Assembly: GCA_041395105.1 (NCBI GenBank)
Contig: JAWLBB010000003.1
Location: 248,001 to 312,000, forward strand
DNA length: 64,000 nucleotides
Direction of reading: 5' to 3'
Origin: Opitutaceae bacterium
GTDB lineage: Bacteria > Verrucomicrobiota > Verrucomicrobiia > Opitutales > Opitutaceae
Under the pieces are notes generated by a model that did not search any database, was not told where the DNA came from, and was given only the letters and a program-made list of their open reading frames with translations. The translations under genes and the position numbers were made by a program. Position 1 is the stretch's first letter; each line of letters opens with the position of its first letter. Shown here piece after piece: positions 26,460-34,818 of the stretch.

Positions 26460-27632
26460 TCAAGACATCCCGGGAGCCGGACACGTCAATTGGATCCGAT
26501 TGGCGGCCACTTGGTCTGTGCTGAGTCCGTCCAGTTCAGTCGCCATCTGGTCCAGTCCCCGGTCCCCGAACCCGCCGGCGGCGCGGCGCAGAATCTCCAA
26601 CCAGATCTCACCGGCGCCGGACCAGCCACCGATCACCTGCCAGGGCCATTCCTGCCGCCCCAATGCCGCCGGAAGCATATAGTCGAACGACCGCCGCAGA
26701 CTGCGTCCGTCGCCTGTCTCGTAGCCCCACAGGTCCACCCCAAGCCTCACGCCCATGTCGGCCAGATGCATGAGCAGGAGGAGATTGCCGCTGCTGTAGC
26801 CCCATGACTTGGTTCGCGCCACCTCCCAGGGTTGTTGACCGTTGTGTTCGAGCTGGATGCCGATTCGTCGATAGGCGACTTGCTCGGCGACCTGCCGGGC
26901 CACCCCTTCCCGACCCAGGTGATAAGCCATCATCATGACCTGGCAGTCATAGGCGGTTCCGTGGTTGTTCGGACGGTCCGCTTCAAACCTGCCGTGATCA
27001 CTGTGGAGCAGCCATTCGAGGTAAGCCTCGATCCACCTGAGAAACCCGTCATGACTCGTCGGAGAAAGATGACCGGCCGCGACCAAAAGGGCGACCGCCT
27101 CAAGGAGACCGACCAGGACATGGGTCCCGACGATACCCCACCCGGTTCCATTCCATATTCCCGGGGTATAGCCTCCATACTCCAGATGAGGATTCATCCG
27201 TGTCTCCGGGTCGATGAACCAGCGTTCCAGCACAACTGCGGCCCGCTCACCCGACTGAACCGATCCGCAGAAATAGGCGTGAGCGGCCAACTTCCCGAAT
27301 GCATCGGCCATGGTCCGGATCGCCGGGCCATCATACAACTCCTGCTCGGGATTGACGACGCCGTCCCTGGGCACATAGGGCAAACCGTCCGCCCGGTCCG
27401 GATTCGGCCACCAATAGGCCGACAAGCCGACGAAATCGTGCGGATCCCCGCTGGGAGCCGCTCCCTTCTTGTCGATCACCGACCATGGGCCTGCCGTGAT
27501 CACGTCGGCGGCCTCCGCCTCCAGCTTCCGCACCGCTGGTGCGAAATGACCATCCGCTGCCCGGACCCGGCTCCGAACCGCTGCCACGGCGCTTCCTCTC
27601 GTCAGAAAAAGGTTGGGTTCATCGATTGCCAT
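26460..27632 (-). CDS. Alginate-lyase-fold protein (PF05426-like)
   Basis: This 390-residue protein lacks a signal peptide. It shows the (alpha/alpha)-toroid signatures of alginate lyase domains: 'GDPHDFVGLSAYWWPNP', 'RMNPHLEYGGYTPGIWNGTGWGIV', 'NNHGTAYDCQVMMMAYHLGR' (with the Asn-His pair of the catalytic centre), and 'EVARTKSWGYSSGNLLLLMHLADMG'. These features fit polysaccharide lyases acting on uronate-containing glycans. The absence of an export signal suggests an intracellular oligosaccharide lyase or a lost leader. It stands alone, convergent with the DUF5658-like gene and divergent from the UVR-domain gene. Confidence 0.8.
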   Translation of the reverse strand: MAIDEPNLFLTRGSAVAAVRSRVRAADGHFAPAVRKLEAEAADVITAGPWSVIDKKGAAPSGDPHDFVGLSAYWWPNPDRADGLPYVPRDGVVNPEQELYDGPAIRTMADAFGKLAAHAYFCGSVQSGERAAVVLERWFIDPETRMNPHLEYGGYTPGIWNGTGWGIVGTHVLVGLLEAVALLVAAGHLSPTSHDGFLRWIEAYLEWLLHSDHGRFEADRPNNHGTAYDCQVMMMAYHLGREGVARQVAEQVAYRRIGIQLEHNGQQPWEVARTKSWGYSSGNLLLLMHLADMGVRLGVDLWGYETGDGRSLRRSFDYMLPAALGRQEWPWQVIGGWSGAGEIWLEILRRAAGGFGDRGLDQMATELDGLSTDQVAANRIQLTCPAPGMS

Positions 27633-27813
27633 CCCGTCACCCTAACGGATCAAGCCCCGCACGAACAGCTTTCATGAGGAAGAATTGATTCGACAGCCGA
27701 CCTGTCCGTTTGACACCCCGCGCCTTTGAGCGCATGATGGCAAAAGGTTCATCAGGCGTCGGCCATCCCGTCGCCGCCAGGATTTCCCCCTCCCTTTTCT
27801 TCCACCCAATCCA

Positions 27814-28599
27814 ATGAAGTACGATATCGGCGATCTGCTCAAAGACTGGCCCGCTTCAGACACGGAGAACGTCCGCAAGATCACCGACGCCAACGGGGTC
27901 GAGAAGATCCAGGTCAGGGTGGACCAGGGAGCGTTTCAAGGCATTCTGCAGATGAACCTGGACGGGCGCCCCGATGGCCGGAGGCCTCATCGGCGCGATT
28001 TTGTGCTCGATCATTTCAAGGACCGTCTCGCCCACCACCTTTCCCAGAGTGGCAATGATGATGCCTTCACGCTCTCCGAGGCCGATTGCGCCGAACTCTT
28101 CAATGAGAGCTACCGGATCTATCAGCGCTACGTCTTTCTACTCCAGGTCGAGGACTATCCGCGGGTGGTCCGGGACACCGAACGCAACATGGAGGTATTC
28201 CGCTTCGTCAACCGCTACGCCGACCGGCAGGAAGACCGGATGCACCTGGAACGCTGGTGGCCCTACATCATCCGGATCAACGCCACCGCAACGGCTCACC
28301 TCCACCTGGACAACGACGACTTCGACCGGGCTCTCCTCACCGTGGTCACGGCCGAAAAACGCATCCGGAGTCTCGATCCGGTTGATGCCGAAGAATTCGA
28401 ACTCGAAAAGAAACGCTCCCTTGAAGCGCTGGCCGCCCTTGCTCTGGAAATCGAAGCGAAACGACCTCTGACCCGGACCGAGCAACTTGAAAGTGCCATG
28501 GCCGATGCGGTGGCGCGCGAGGATTACGAAACCGCGGCCCGCCTGCGCGACCAGTTGAGCAACCTCAATGCCTCCCGTTCCATCGACGGGACCCACTGA
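27814..28599 (+). CDS. UVR-domain protein of unknown function
   Basis: This is a 261-residue soluble protein. Its C-terminal UVR motif (about 225-250) reads 'LESAMADAVAREDYETAARLRDQL', the helical hairpin used by UvrB and UvrC to bind each other and by McsA-type proteins. The rest is alpha-helical, rich in Asp/Arg/Glu, with an acidic N-terminus. A segment at about 90-170 ('SYRIYQRYVFLLQVEDYPRVVRDTERNMEVF') recalls proteins seen across Verrucomicrobia. No nuclease motif is present. The next gene starts 46 bases on, so the two may share a transcript. Confidence 0.8.
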   Translation: MKYDIGDLLKDWPASDTENVRKITDANGVEKIQVRVDQGAFQGILQMNLDGRPDGRRPHRRDFVLDHFKDRLAHHLSQSGNDDAFTLSEADCAELFNESYRIYQRYVFLLQVEDYPRVVRDTERNMEVFRFVNRYADRQEDRMHLERWWPYIIRINATATAHLHLDNDDFDRALLTVVTAEKRIRSLDPVDAEEFELEKKRSLEALAALALEIEAKRPLTRTEQLESAMADAVAREDYETAARLRDQLSNLNASRSIDGTH

Positions 28600-28645
28600 C
28601 TCTCAATCCACCCCACCCACTCCGTCCTCGACCAACACAATCGAT

Positions 28646-29632
28646 ATGCAACACAAACACCTTGGAAGAACCGGGTTGATGGTTTCCCCCGTCTGCCTCG
28701 GAACGATGAATTTCGGCCCTTTGACCGGCGAGGCCGAGAGCTTTGCCATCATGGATCGCGCCCTGGAAGAGGGTATCAATTTTTTCGATACAGCCGATGT
28801 CTACGGCTGGGTTCCCGGCGAGGGCGTCACCGAACAGATTGTCGGCCGGTGGATCGCCCAGGGAGGCGGGCGCCGCGAAAACATCGTCCTCGCCACCAAG
28901 GTGTTCAATCCGATGAACAAGGCGGGGGAATCGAATCCGAACCGGGCGCGCGGTCTTTCCGCCGCCAAGATCATCCGGGCCTGCGACGACAGCCTTCGAC
29001 GCCTGCAAACCGACTACATCGATCTCTACCAGATGCACCATGTCGATCGTTCCTGCCCGTGGGAGGAGATCTGGCAGGCGATGGAAACCCTGGTCGCCCA
29101 GGGCAAGGTCATCTATGTCGGCTCGAGCAACTTCGCCGGATGGGATATTGCGACCGCCAACCAGATCGCCTCGCGAAGGAACTTCGTCGGCCTGGTCAGC
29201 GAGCAGAGCGTCTACAACCTGGACAACCGGATGGTGGAACTGGAAGTGCTGCCGGCCTGTCGTCACTACGGTCTCGGAGTGATACCCTGGAGTCCCCTGG
29301 CCGGAGGTCTCCTCGCCGGCGCGCTGCGCAAGGCGCAGAGCGGACGCCGGGCCAATGAGCGTATCCGAAACCAGGTTGAGGCCAAGCGGAGCCAACTCCG
29401 CCGTTACGAGGCCCTCTGCAAGAAACTTGGCGAGAACCCGGCCACGGTCGGCCTGGCCTGGCTGCTCCACAATCCGGTCGTGACTGCTCCGATCATCGGT
29501 CCGCGCACGATCAAACAACTTGAGGACAGTCTTCGTGTTCCGGATCTCAAGCTCGACGCCAAGACACTGGCCAAGTTGGACGAAATCTTTCCCGGTCCGG
29601 GAGGCGCAGCTCCTGAAGCCTACGCCTGGTAG
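28646..29632 (+). CDS. Aldo/keto reductase
   Basis: This is a 328-residue TIM-barrel NADPH-dependent reductase. Catalytic tetrad seen: Asp in 'FFDTADVYG', Tyr in the same motif, Lys in 'VLATKVFN' and His in 'YQMHHVD'. The signatures 'LGRTGLMVSPVCLGTMNFG' at the N-terminus and 'VTAPIIGPRTIKQLEDSL' near the C-terminus place it in the large aldo/keto reductase group (AKR11/13-like). ATG 28646 (MQHKHLGRTG) is chosen by family alignment; the frame from 28568 overlaps the upstream gene. The substrate is unknown. It looks fully intact, unlike the AKR remnant near 58.6 kb. Confidence 0.93.
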   Translation: MQHKHLGRTGLMVSPVCLGTMNFGPLTGEAESFAIMDRALEEGINFFDTADVYGWVPGEGVTEQIVGRWIAQGGGRRENIVLATKVFNPMNKAGESNPNRARGLSAAKIIRACDDSLRRLQTDYIDLYQMHHVDRSCPWEEIWQAMETLVAQGKVIYVGSSNFAGWDIATANQIASRRNFVGLVSEQSVYNLDNRMVELEVLPACRHYGLGVIPWSPLAGGLLAGALRKAQSGRRANERIRNQVEAKRSQLRRYEALCKKLGENPATVGLAWLLHNPVVTAPIIGPRTIKQLEDSLRVPDLKLDAKTLAKLDEIFPGPGGAAPEAYAW

Positions 29633-29637
29633 CCGCG

Positions 29638-31914
29638 TCAATCCGCCGCCCAATCGATCATTTCACGCTGGATCTCCGGCGGCAGTTCGATGAATCGGGC
29701 GCTGAACCGGCCCACCCGGACGATCAGGTCGGGATGTCTCGCCGGTTCAGCCCGGGCCGCTTCAAGCTCGCTGCGGGACACGACCGAGACCATCACCTGC
29801 GAGCCTCCGGACTCGAAATAGCCATCGAGCAGAGCTTCCATCTTCGGACGGTTCTTCTGGAAGTAATCCCGATCAAACCTCAGGTGATGGATATAGCCCG
29901 TATGGACCGACGATTCCACCGCTGCCAGTGAGTTGAGCAGGCCGACGATTTGCCTGTGATCCGCGCCTGCTGCCGGGGTGATCTGGGCGGCCAACGGGGC
30001 GCCTTGTGGACGTCCATCGGCCGACGCCTCACAATCCTTCCCCGCTGTGGCGTTTCCGCGGTTGGTGATGTGGACCAGCAGGAAAAAATCGAGATCCACC
30101 TCCTCGGCCTGTTGCCTCACGGCCATCGCCGCCTGGTCCGAAACCCGGCAGACCATGGCATCGGCCTCTTCATCGTCATGACCGAACTTCGGTGCCGCTC
30201 GCATCAATTGAACCCGCGCCGCCGCGTCCTCAGTGCGGCCTTCAAGTCCCGCGAGCATTTCATCCGGAGTCATCAAGCCGTTCTCATAGACCAAATGCCT
30301 GATTGCGGTCAGGCTGTCCGCCGCGTTGATCAGGCCGTGCGACTCGACCACGCCACCGGTGTAGACCGGACCCCGGTCGACCACGGAATGGCCATTCTCC
30401 AGGCATCCGTTGTAAAGCATGCTCGGGTAAAGCAGGGCGACGGAGTCGTTTTCCACTTCAAATTCGAGCACATGGCGCCGGGCCAGTTTCCCGGCGAAAT
30501 ACGCCATCTGCCGGCCGAAAGCGGCGAAGAGTTCCTCGAAATCACGGAAATCACGGAACTCCCCCAGGGCCAGACCCAGACTCTTCCCGGTCCGGGGATC
30601 CCGTCCGTTGTGGAGGGTGACCTCCAGCGTCTTGAGCAGGTTCAGGCGACAACTGGGGGATCCAAAGCTCCGGTGATCCAGTGCGTATTCTCCATCTCCA
30701 TACGGGAAATAGTGCTCGGCGTCCTCTTCCGGTACGTCGAAGACCCGGGCCACTTCCGGTATGATGACGTCGTCGTTGTAGAGGATGGGAAACGTCCTTC
30801 CCTCTCCGATGACCTCGAACGCCTTTGCCAGCAGTCCGGGACTCATCCCACGGTGGACGCGGAGACAAAGTTGCGGAGTGGACTCAAGAACCGTCCGGGT
30901 CGCCTCCATCGCAAGGAGCGCGAATCGGTCGGCCTTGGCCGGATTGCGTCGTCCGCGCCCACCCAACATGATCCGGCTGCTGAAAACCAGATCCCGGTTG
31001 GCGATCATCCGCCAGAGCGCCTGAAGAAGCCGGAGGGATTCCTCCTCCGTCAGCCGGCCGTTGTCCAGATCCCGTGTGAGAAGGTCGCCCAGATAAATAT
31101 CCATCCGGCCATGGTCGACAGCCCCCGAAACCAGGGTGTAGAGCCAGGTCAGCTGGATACCCTGGGACAGTGTTTCGGGCCGGGAGACAATCAGGTGATC
31201 GAGATCGTCCGCCATGCGCAAAGGACTCCCCGTCGGCGGGCACCCAGGGCAGCCCGGCCGCCAGATCCGCGCGCCTGGTTGCCGTAGTGGTGAATGATAT
31301 CGATCAGAAGGCAAAGAGCGCTCGTCCATGCCCTCGAAGAGACCCGCATCTCCGGCCCGTGGCCGCAGGCGCGGTCGAGACCGTTTTCCACTTCGTTGAT
31401 CAGACCGGGAATACCCACCCGGATCAGCTTGTCGTAATTGACGAGGACCCCGGAGAGTCGTCCGGTCATCCGCGCGACCGGGTTCGAAGTGGACTCGAGA
31501 AGGTCGTGCGGCAGGTCGGCGTGAGACGTCCCGTGACGGTCGCTTCCTCCCGCCAGAATTCGATCATTTCCGTAATCCCTGAGCGCGTTCCGCGGCCGAA
31601 ACGGTTGCGGTGCTCATCTGCCTGAGTATCTCATCTTTTTCCCGGCAGTAGTAGCCCGGTCCGCCCGTGGCTTGTTCGAGGCCCAGGCCGACCAGAGGAT
31701 AAGAATCGATCCTGCCGGCAAAATCGTCATTTTCACTGATCGGGCCGAGCAGATGAGGCAGGAGAACCCGCAGGCAGGCTGCTTCTCGAACTGCGGGGTG
31801 GTCACCCTGGTGCGCCTTGTAGGTCTCGGTGAAATGCAGCTCGAATTCGAAGACACGAGCCTGCGCAGCGGCCATGAGGTCACGGCCGCGTGGAGAATCA
31901 ACGTCCATCGCCAT
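29638..31914 (-). pseudogene. Pyruvate-formate-lyase-like gene, frameshifted and without catalytic residues
   Basis: The reverse strand encodes a glycyl-radical-type protein in pieces. The C-terminal part, 29638 to about 31225, is intact. The N-terminal part is spread over other frames: MAMDVDSPRG at 31914-31564, 'MIEFWREEATV', then 'TSNPVARMTGRLSGVL.NYDKL'. At least four indels of 1-2 bases are needed, near 31569 (CGGAAATG), 31530 (run of Gs), 31270 (GC repeat) and 31227 (GGGG). The usual Gly-Cys-x-Glu active-site loop reads 'YGDGEYALDHRSFG', with Asp where Cys is expected. The C-terminal RVxGY/F radical motif reads RVGRFSA, with Arg in place of the radical Gly. No activating radical-SAM gene is adjacent. 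It is called a pseudogene; a non-radical paralogue is the alternative. Confidence 0.65.
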
Positions 31915-32063
31915 AGCTGGATTATTGCTGAATCGGGAGCACGATGCACCTCGTTAATTCGCCCTCCGGAGAATATCAGCCGACCTTCATCCGTGGATAA
32001 GCCGGCGAATTCCGACAATCCTTCCCTTACCTCGCGCGGTTCGTGCACCTTAATTGGCTGCCA

Positions 32064-32946
32064 ATGACAACCAGACTATCTCCCGAAAACACTCCCATTG
32101 CCTTTATCGGAACGGGCGTCATGGGCAAGGCATGGCCGGTCATCTTCTCACGGCCGGCTACCCGCTCCGGGTCCACAATAGGACCCGGGCCCGGGCTGAG
32201 GAACTGATCGCATCGGGAGCCCGCTGGTTCGACAGCCCGGGGAGAGGCCGCCAAGGGTGCCCGGGTCGTCATCACGATCGTCGGTTTTCCCGCGGACGTC
32301 GAAGCGACCTATCTTGGAAGAGGCGGTATTGTCGAGCGGGCTCCGGAAGGTGCCTTCCTGATCGATATGACAACCTCGAGTCCCGAGCTTGCCCGCCAAA
32401 TCCAGCAGGCTGGCCGGAAACGGGGACTGCATGTGCTCGACGCGCCGGTTTCCGGGGGCGACGTGGGCGCGGCCTGCCCTGTCCATCATGGTCGGTGGAG
32501 ACCCGGTCGACTTTGAGACGGTGCGCCCCCTTTTCGAGATCATGGGCAAGAATATCGTCCTGCAGGGGCCCGTCGGGAGTGGCCAACATACCAAGATGGC
32601 CAACCAGATCGTCATCGCGGCAAGCATGGTCGCGGTCAGTGAAGCACTCGTTTACGCCAAGCGGGCCGGCCTGGATCCGGAGACCGTTCTTCAGAGCATC
32701 GGGGGAGGGGCCGCGGCAAGCTGGACCCTGAACAACCTCGGCCCCCGCATGATCGCCGGCAATTTCGCGCCCGGCTTTTACGTCAAGCACTTCATCAAGG
32801 ACATGCGCATTGCCATCGAGTCAGCGGAGGCGATGAATCTGGACTTGCCGGGACTTCGTCTGGCCAAGCGGCTCTACGACCAACTGGCGGCCGAAGGCGG
32901 TGAAAACGATGGCACCCAGGCACTCTACCGCCTGATTGACCGATAA
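32064..32946 (+). pseudogene. 3-hydroxyisobutyrate-dehydrogenase-like gene, three frameshifts
   Basis: A complete NAD-dependent beta-hydroxyacid dehydrogenase is recognisable across three frames. The order is: start 'MTTRLSPENTPIAFIGTGVMG' with the Rossmann motif; 'GMAGHLLTAGYPLRVHNRTRARAEELI'; 'VVITIVGFPADVEATYLG'; 'LHVLDAPVSGGDVGA'; 'LSIMVGGDPVDFETVRPLFEIMG'; the catalytic segment 'GSGQHTKMANQIVIAASMVAVSEAL' with Lys; and 'FYVKHFIKDMRIAIESAE'. Frame changes lie near 32130 (one base missing in AAGGCATGG), 32240 (one extra G in GGGG) and 32470 (GC-rich, two bases missing). The rest of the protein is normal. It is divergent from the broken PFL-like gene; both may be decaying, or the base calls are wrong. 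Confidence 0.7.
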
Positions 32947-33003
32947 TTCCCCCCAGCGCGTCGTCCCCGGCGCACTCTGACGTGATCGGGCGACCGGCCA
33001 GAC

Positions 33004-33306
33004 TCAGGTCTGATCGCTGTGCGCTTCCGCACCGCAAGGTGCGTGGCCAACGAAAAGAGCAATCCATCCATCGGGTTTCAACCTGGGATCCAGCTCATGA
33101 ACGACGAATCGACGACCCGTCGAGTTCTCCAGGAGAACCTTTCCATCGTCGTGGCGGCGGATCACCACGCAGCGATCCCGGATGACGAAGATATAGGTAT
33201 CTTCTTCTCCGGTCGCTGGGTAGGCATCCACCGCTCCCGGCACGGGTTTGCACCCGGATTCCGTTCGGTAATACGTTACCCGATCATTGATTTCCAGATG
33301 TCTCAT
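33004..33306 (-). CDS. Small soluble protein of unknown function
   Basis: This 100-residue frame starts with ATG 33306, with GGGGACC about 10 bases upstream. The sequence looks like a small beta-barrel: 'YIFVIRDRCVVIRRHDDGKVLLEN', then 'GRRFVVHELDPRL'. It has no transmembrane part. The composition is that of real coding DNA and it sits where nothing else is encoded. No family is recognised. The C-terminal end (GAEAHSDQT) may be slightly longer than the fold needs. Confidence 0.55.
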   Translation of the reverse strand: MRHLEINDRVTYYRTESGCKPVPGAVDAYPATGEEDTYIFVIRDRCVVIRRHDDGKVLLENSTGRRFVVHELDPRLKPDGWIALFVGHAPCGAEAHSDQT

Positions 33307-33593
33307 GAGAGTGGTCCCCGCCCAACCTCCTCAGGCGGGGGATCCACCCGGAGAGAGATGGGATCGGGACCCCCGTAAGGTACGTGGCAAACGCCAGCCG
33401 GTCAACGGGGAAACGCGGAATCGTCGAGGATGCGACGGGAAGCAGTCCGGGTGCTCCCGGAGGCCCGGTGGTCAGCCACACAACAAACGCTGGTGGGCCT
33501 GGTGGGCGGGCGGCGGCCTGCCGGCCTGATCCCCCCTGCGAAAAGGCCCGCCCTACCGACTGAAGCCCCCGTCAATTCGTGCGTGATGGTCGA

Positions 33594-34772
33594 TTACCCC
33601 TGTTCCAGCGCACGATTGGCCCGGATCAGCCTAATCCTCTGCCGCACGGACTCCGCTGAGCGCAATCCGTCCTCCGGGGTGTGCAGGACGTAGTCGAGCA
33701 GTCGCTCCACCCTGGTTGTGGCCACGTGCATCCGGGTATCGGAAGACGCATAGTAGATGAACACATCGCCGTTTTCCCGGCAGACCCAGCCGTTGGTGAA
33801 GATGACATTGGAAACATCACCGACCCGCTCCTCCCCGCGCGGGGCGATCAGGTAGCCCGCGGGTTTCCGAAGCATCCTGGCCGGGTCCTTCAGATCGGTC
33901 AGGAAAAGGTAGGCCACGTAGCGGAGTCCGGCCGCCGTCTCCCGGACTCCGTGCGCCAGATGCAACCAGCCCTCGGCCGTCTTGATCGGAGCGGGGCCCT
34001 GGCCGTTTTTCGACTCGTTGATCGTGTGATACATCTTGCGATCAATGATCCGCTCCGGTCCGGCAACCGGATGCTCGATGTCCTTTGCGAGGGCCCAGCC
34101 GATGCCTCCGCCTGAGCCGGTGCTGATGAAACCGTCCTGCGGACGGGTGTAGAAAGCGTATTGGCCGTCGACGAACTCGGGATGGAGGACGACGTTGCGC
34201 TGCTGGGCGGACGGCGTTTTCAGGTCCGGCAGGCGGTCCCAGGCTTTCAGATCCTTTGTCCGGATGATCCCGCACTGGGCGGTCGCGGAGGATTGATCGC
34301 TTTCCGGTGCATTCGGGTCCCGCCTCTCGGTGCAGAAGAGCCCATAGACCCAGCCATCCTCGTGCGCGACCAGGCGCATGTCGTAGACATTGGTATCGGG
34401 ATCCGCGGTTTCTCCAATGACCAGTGGCTCGTCATGGAACCGGAAGCGGTCAATTCCATTCGGACTCTCGGCCAGGGCGAAGAACGATTTCCGGTCGGCC
34501 CCTTCGACCCGGACCACCAGGACGATCCTTCCCTTCCATTCGATCGCCCCGGCGTTGAAGGTCGCATTGACCCCCAGCCTCTCCATCAGAAACGGGTTGG
34601 TCGCCGGGTTCAGATCATAACGCCACTCGAGCGGCACATGGTCGGCCGTGATGATGGGGTGAAGGTGGCGTTCATAGACGCCGTTCTTCCAGGTCGTATC
34701 CACCGGATTGGGACGCAGGATCAGTGCCTCATGTTCCCTGCGCAGTTCATTCAGGCGCTCTTTGAAATTCAT
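33594..34772 (-). CDS. 4-O-beta-D-mannosyl-D-glucose phosphorylase (GH130)
   Basis: This is a 392-residue, cytoplasmic five-bladed beta-propeller phosphorylase. Seen: 'EWRYDLNPATNPFLMERLGVNATFNAGAI', 'VRVEGADRKSFFALAESPNGIDRF', and Asp131 in 'YDMRLVAHEDGWVYGLF', the position of the catalytic acid in GH130. It also has 'HTINESKNGQGPAPIKTAEGWLHLAHGVR', with Lys/Arg suited to phosphate binding. This set fits the GH130_1 group, which turns mannosyl-glucose plus phosphate into mannose 1-phosphate and glucose. A GH94 phosphorylase gene follows immediately upstream in transcription order (46 bases), and the pair forms an intracellular route for beta-mannan or cello-oligosaccharide disaccharides. The epimerase usually seen in this pathway is not in the window. 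Confidence 0.92.
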   Translation of the reverse strand: MNFKERLNELRREHEALILRPNPVDTTWKNGVYERHLHPIITADHVPLEWRYDLNPATNPFLMERLGVNATFNAGAIEWKGRIVLVVRVEGADRKSFFALAESPNGIDRFRFHDEPLVIGETADPDTNVYDMRLVAHEDGWVYGLFCTERRDPNAPESDQSSATAQCGIIRTKDLKAWDRLPDLKTPSAQQRNVVLHPEFVDGQYAFYTRPQDGFISTGSGGGIGWALAKDIEHPVAGPERIIDRKMYHTINESKNGQGPAPIKTAEGWLHLAHGVRETAAGLRYVAYLFLTDLKDPARMLRKPAGYLIAPRGEERVGDVSNVIFTNGWVCRENGDVFIYYASSDTRMHVATTRVERLLDYVLHTPEDGLRSAESVRQRIRLIRANRALEQG

Positions 34773-34818
34773 GGTCTTGCTGGTGACTTTCGCGATTGAA
34801 AAACAGCGGTCCGGGCCC

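Noticed and set aside
29950..31287. 445-residue forward frame
   Set aside because: Opposite the PFL-like gene; translation has no recognisable domain.
33307..33593. Possible riboswitch or structured RNA before the GH130 gene region
   Set aside because: The stretch is rich in G/C inverted pieces but no known aptamer core could be matched; it lies downstream of GH130, not upstream.
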